Assembly: GCA_029907285.1 (NCBI GenBank)
Contig: JARYMD010000192.1
Span: 1 to 8,278, forward strand
DNA length: 8,278 nucleotides
Direction of reading: 5' to 3'
From: Verrucomicrobiota bacterium
GTDB taxonomy: Bacteria > Verrucomicrobiota > Verrucomicrobiia > Limisphaerales > J093
Shown: positions 6,476 through 8,278 of the stretch, in pieces
How positions within the stretch are numbered: position 1 is the stretch's first letter
Layout: each line of letters begins with the position of its first letter
Notes under the pieces: model-generated
Databases searched by the model: none
What the model was told of the DNA's origin: nothing
The model's input: the letters and a program-made list of their open reading frames with translations, nothing else
Made by a program: the position numbers and the translations under genes

Positions 6476-8070
6476 TGAATTCGGGATCAAAACATGGGAA
6501 CAATCGCGATGGCTCACCTCCAAAACAGGCTGCCGAGCAGCCAAGCCTTGCGCTTGTGCGGCATGAGCTTCGCGTGCCCATAGATCACATCCTCAGTTAC
6601 TGCGAGACGTTGCAAGAGGACGCATCCACCCCCAGCGCGTGCAGGGACGAGCTGAGGCGAATCCATGCCGCCGCGCGGCGGTTGCTTGGGCTGATTGCAG
6701 AGCACTTCGATGAGGAGAGCATTGCACTTCAAAAGCCCGATTTCCGCCAGATCGGGCACGATCTCCGCACCCCCGTCAACCACATCGTCGGATATGCCGA
6801 AATGCTGGTCGAGGAAGCCGAGAATGTCGGGTGCCCGTGGGTTGTTCCGAATCTGCGCAGAATTGCAAGCGAAGCGCGCCAGTGGCTGGCGTTAATGGAA
6901 AGACATCTGCTCGGCCTGAAAGACGAATGCCGGTTTTCTCGAGAGGGCGAGCAAGTGGCGGCCGAGGATTCTGCTGTTGCTCCTGTGAGCCTCGAGAAAC
7001 CAGCGGAGAAACGGCTTAGCGGGCGGGTATTGGTTGTAGATGATGACCTTGCTAATCGACAGATGTTGGCGAGGCGGTTGAGACGCCAGGGACTTACGGT
7101 GTCGCTTGCTTCAAGCGGCGAAGCCGCCCTTGGAAAAGCCCGCCAGAGCAGTTACGACTTGATACTTCTGGACATGGTAATGCCGGGCATGGACGGCGAC
7201 GAAGTGTTGGCGAAACTGAAGAGCGACACGGCATTGGCATCCATTCCGGTGATCATGATCTCCGCGCTCGATCAAGAAGACCGCATCGCACGCTGCGTTG
7301 AGATGGGCGCAGAAGATTACATCGCCAAGCCGTTCAACCCGGTCTTTCTCCGCGCCAGGATCAAGGCCTGCCTCGAACAGAAACGCCTTCGCGAACAGGA
7401 AACTTCGTTCCTCCGCCGAATTCAGGAGGAGAAACGCAGGACCGATGAGCTGCTTCACGTCATCCTGCCGCGTGAAGTTGCGGCTGAACTGCGTTCCACC
7501 AGCACAGTGCGCCCGAAGAGATTCTCAAAAGTTGGCGTTCTGTTCTGTGACATCGTCGGATTCGCAGCGTATTCTTACGGGAAAACCCCCGAGGAAATTG
7601 TCGTGCATCTGCAGACCCTTGTCGAGTCCTTCGAAAACATCGCCGAACGACACGGCCTCGAGAAGATCAAGACCATCGGCGATTGTTTCATGGCTGTGGC
7701 CGGTCTGTGCAGCCCTTCGGACAATCCGGCCATTGACGCCGTGCGATGCGGGCTGGACATGATCGACGCCGTGCGCGTTCATCCAGCCGGGTGGCAGGTC
7801 AGGGTGGGAGTCAATGTTGGGCCGGTTGTCGCAGGAGTTGTCGGGCGCAAGAAATACCAGTACGACGTCTGGGGGGACACGGTTAATCTTGCTGCGCGAC
7901 TTGAACAAGCGGGCGAGCCCGGCGCCGTTTGCGTGACCGCAGCTCTCTGGCCTGAACTTGCAAAGTGCTTCGACGGTTACTGCAAAGGGCGGTTCCTGAT
8001 CAAGGGCCATGGCGAATTGGAGCTTTACGTTGTAGCGAGGGTTAAGGAGGCTATGCATCAGGCGGGCTAA
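6475..8070 (+). CDS. Tandem HisKA-like, receiver and class III adenylate cyclase protein
   Basis: The 531-residue cytoplasmic protein has several domains in order. Two HisKA-like helical hairpins have H-boxes at His30 (HELRVP) and His95 (HDLRTP), each followed by a second amphipathic helix (about 56-78 and 122-146). A linker precedes a receiver at about 183-300 with Asp189-Asp190, phospho-acceptor Asp233 (LLDMVMPGMDG), Ser263 and Lys285 (AKPF). A charged coiled coil (about 300-328) and a cyclase-transducer-like LLHVILPREVAAEL lead into the cyclase (about 350-520). Cyclase residues are complete: metal Asp359 (FCDIVGF) and Asp403 (IGDCF), adenine-selecting Lys399 and Asp464 (YDVWGDTVN), and Asn471 and Arg475 for catalysis. 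These match mammalian-type adenylate cyclases, so ATP to cAMP is predicted. There is no HATPase domain, transmembrane segment or signal peptide. Translation is coupled to the regulator upstream. Confidence 0.93.
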   Translation: MNSGSKHGNNRDGSPPKQAAEQPSLALVRHELRVPIDHILSYCETLQEDASTPSACRDELRRIHAAARRLLGLIAEHFDEESIALQKPDFRQIGHDLRTPVNHIVGYAEMLVEEAENVGCPWVVPNLRRIASEARQWLALMERHLLGLKDECRFSREGEQVAAEDSAVAPVSLEKPAEKRLSGRVLVVDDDLANRQMLARRLRRQGLTVSLASSGEAALGKARQSSYDLILLDMVMPGMDGDEVLAKLKSDTALASIPVIMISALDQEDRIARCVEMGAEDYIAKPFNPVFLRARIKACLEQKRLREQETSFLRRIQEEKRRTDELLHVILPREVAAELRSTSTVRPKRFSKVGVLFCDIVGFAAYSYGKTPEEIVVHLQTLVESFENIAERHGLEKIKTIGDCFMAVAGLCSPSDNPAIDAVRCGLDMIDAVRVHPAGWQVRVGVNVGPVVAGVVGRKKYQYDVWGDTVNLAARLEQAGEPGAVCVTAALWPELAKCFDGYCKGRFLIKGHGELELYVVARVKEAMHQAG

Positions 8071-8085
8071 GGGCGGGGCTCGAAC

Positions 8086-8128
8086 AGCCGCGGGTGGATA
8101 AAGCCGTTCGGTTGGCAAACCCGCGGCT
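8086..8128 (+). terminator. Perfect 10-bp hairpin after the cyclase gene
   Basis: AGCCGCGGGT (8086-8095) and ACCCGCGGCT (8119-8128) form a perfect, very GC-rich 10-bp stem with a 23-nt loop, 16 bases after the cyclase stop. The loop can pair weakly within itself. The position and strength suit a transcript end, but no T-tract follows immediately. It may instead be the outer part of the adjoining repeat element. Confidence 0.5.
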
Positions 8129-8129
8129 C

Positions 8130-8278
8130 GTTGAACGTTGTGAGTTGAGCGTTTTTGTCGGGTGACCCGGCTAGTTGTCTGTTCCGGAACGTTCAACGTT
8201 CAACGCTCAACGTTCAACGCTCAACGTTCAACGCTCAACGTTCAACGCTCAACGTTCAACGCTCAACGTTCAACGCTC
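8130..8278. repeat. Heptamer-repeat element, right copy, with array
   Basis: Decayed heptamers at 8130-8153 and a 33-bp core at 8154-8186 match the left-end element in reverse complement, without gaps. From 8188 to the window edge there are exactly 13 heptamers. After the first, AACGTTC and AACGCTC alternate strictly, which makes six copies of a 14-bp unit (8195-8278). The array runs out of the window, so its full size is unknown. The core contains CGGGTGACCCG (8159-8169), an inverted repeat. There is no coding sequence here. Confidence 0.88.

Noticed and set aside
8045..8055. AGGAGG followed by ATG near the end of the cyclase gene
   Set aside because: The ATG is in frame with the cyclase and reaches the same stop after five codons, so it starts no new gene.
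8188..8278. Possible CRISPR array
   Set aside because: The units are 7 or 14 bp, contiguous and without spacers; this is a tandem repeat.

Overview
The window comes from a moderately GC-rich bacterium. The likely placement is Verrucomicrobiota (Pedosphaera/Limisphaerales-like). That is inferred from the mix of a lipoprotein prolyl oligopeptidase, URO-D-family paralogues, a response-regulator cyclase and heptamer repeat arrays; there is no rRNA or other marker to confirm it. All genes look chromosomal and intact. No tRNA, rRNA, CRISPR, transposase or phage gene was seen.

Layout. Positions 1-95 hold a heptamer-repeat element, and 96-269 carry nothing convincing. A secreted, probably lipid-anchored prolyl oligopeptidase (270-2477, +) converges on a dipeptide epimerase of the enolase superfamily (2570-3634, -), with two small hairpins between them. 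A divergent intergenic region (3635-3721) leads to two overlapping URO-D/cobalamin-methyltransferase-family genes (3722-4921 and 4908-5984, +). A 69-nt near-palindrome starts inside the stop codon of the second. Next is a translationally coupled pair: a single-domain response regulator (6101-6475, +) and a 531-residue protein combining two HisKA-like H-box domains, a receiver and a class III adenylate cyclase (6475-8070, +). A 10-bp hairpin and a second heptamer-repeat element, related to the first but inverted, close the window at 8278.

How the genes may work together. The peptidase and epimerase both act on peptides and could serve peptide scavenging or murein-peptide recycling, but they are not in one operon. 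The two URO-D proteins probably act as partners or as sequential enzymes on one methylated or corrinoid-linked substrate; their metal-ligand triads differ (His-x-Cys...Cys versus His-x-Asp...His). The regulator-cyclase pair looks like a phosphorelay output that makes cAMP. Its unusual point is two H-box domains in tandem with no kinase ATPase domain.

Most worth following up: the tandem H-box/receiver/cyclase protein, the ligand-swapped URO-D pair, the 69-nt palindrome, and the inverted homologous repeat elements at the two window ends.
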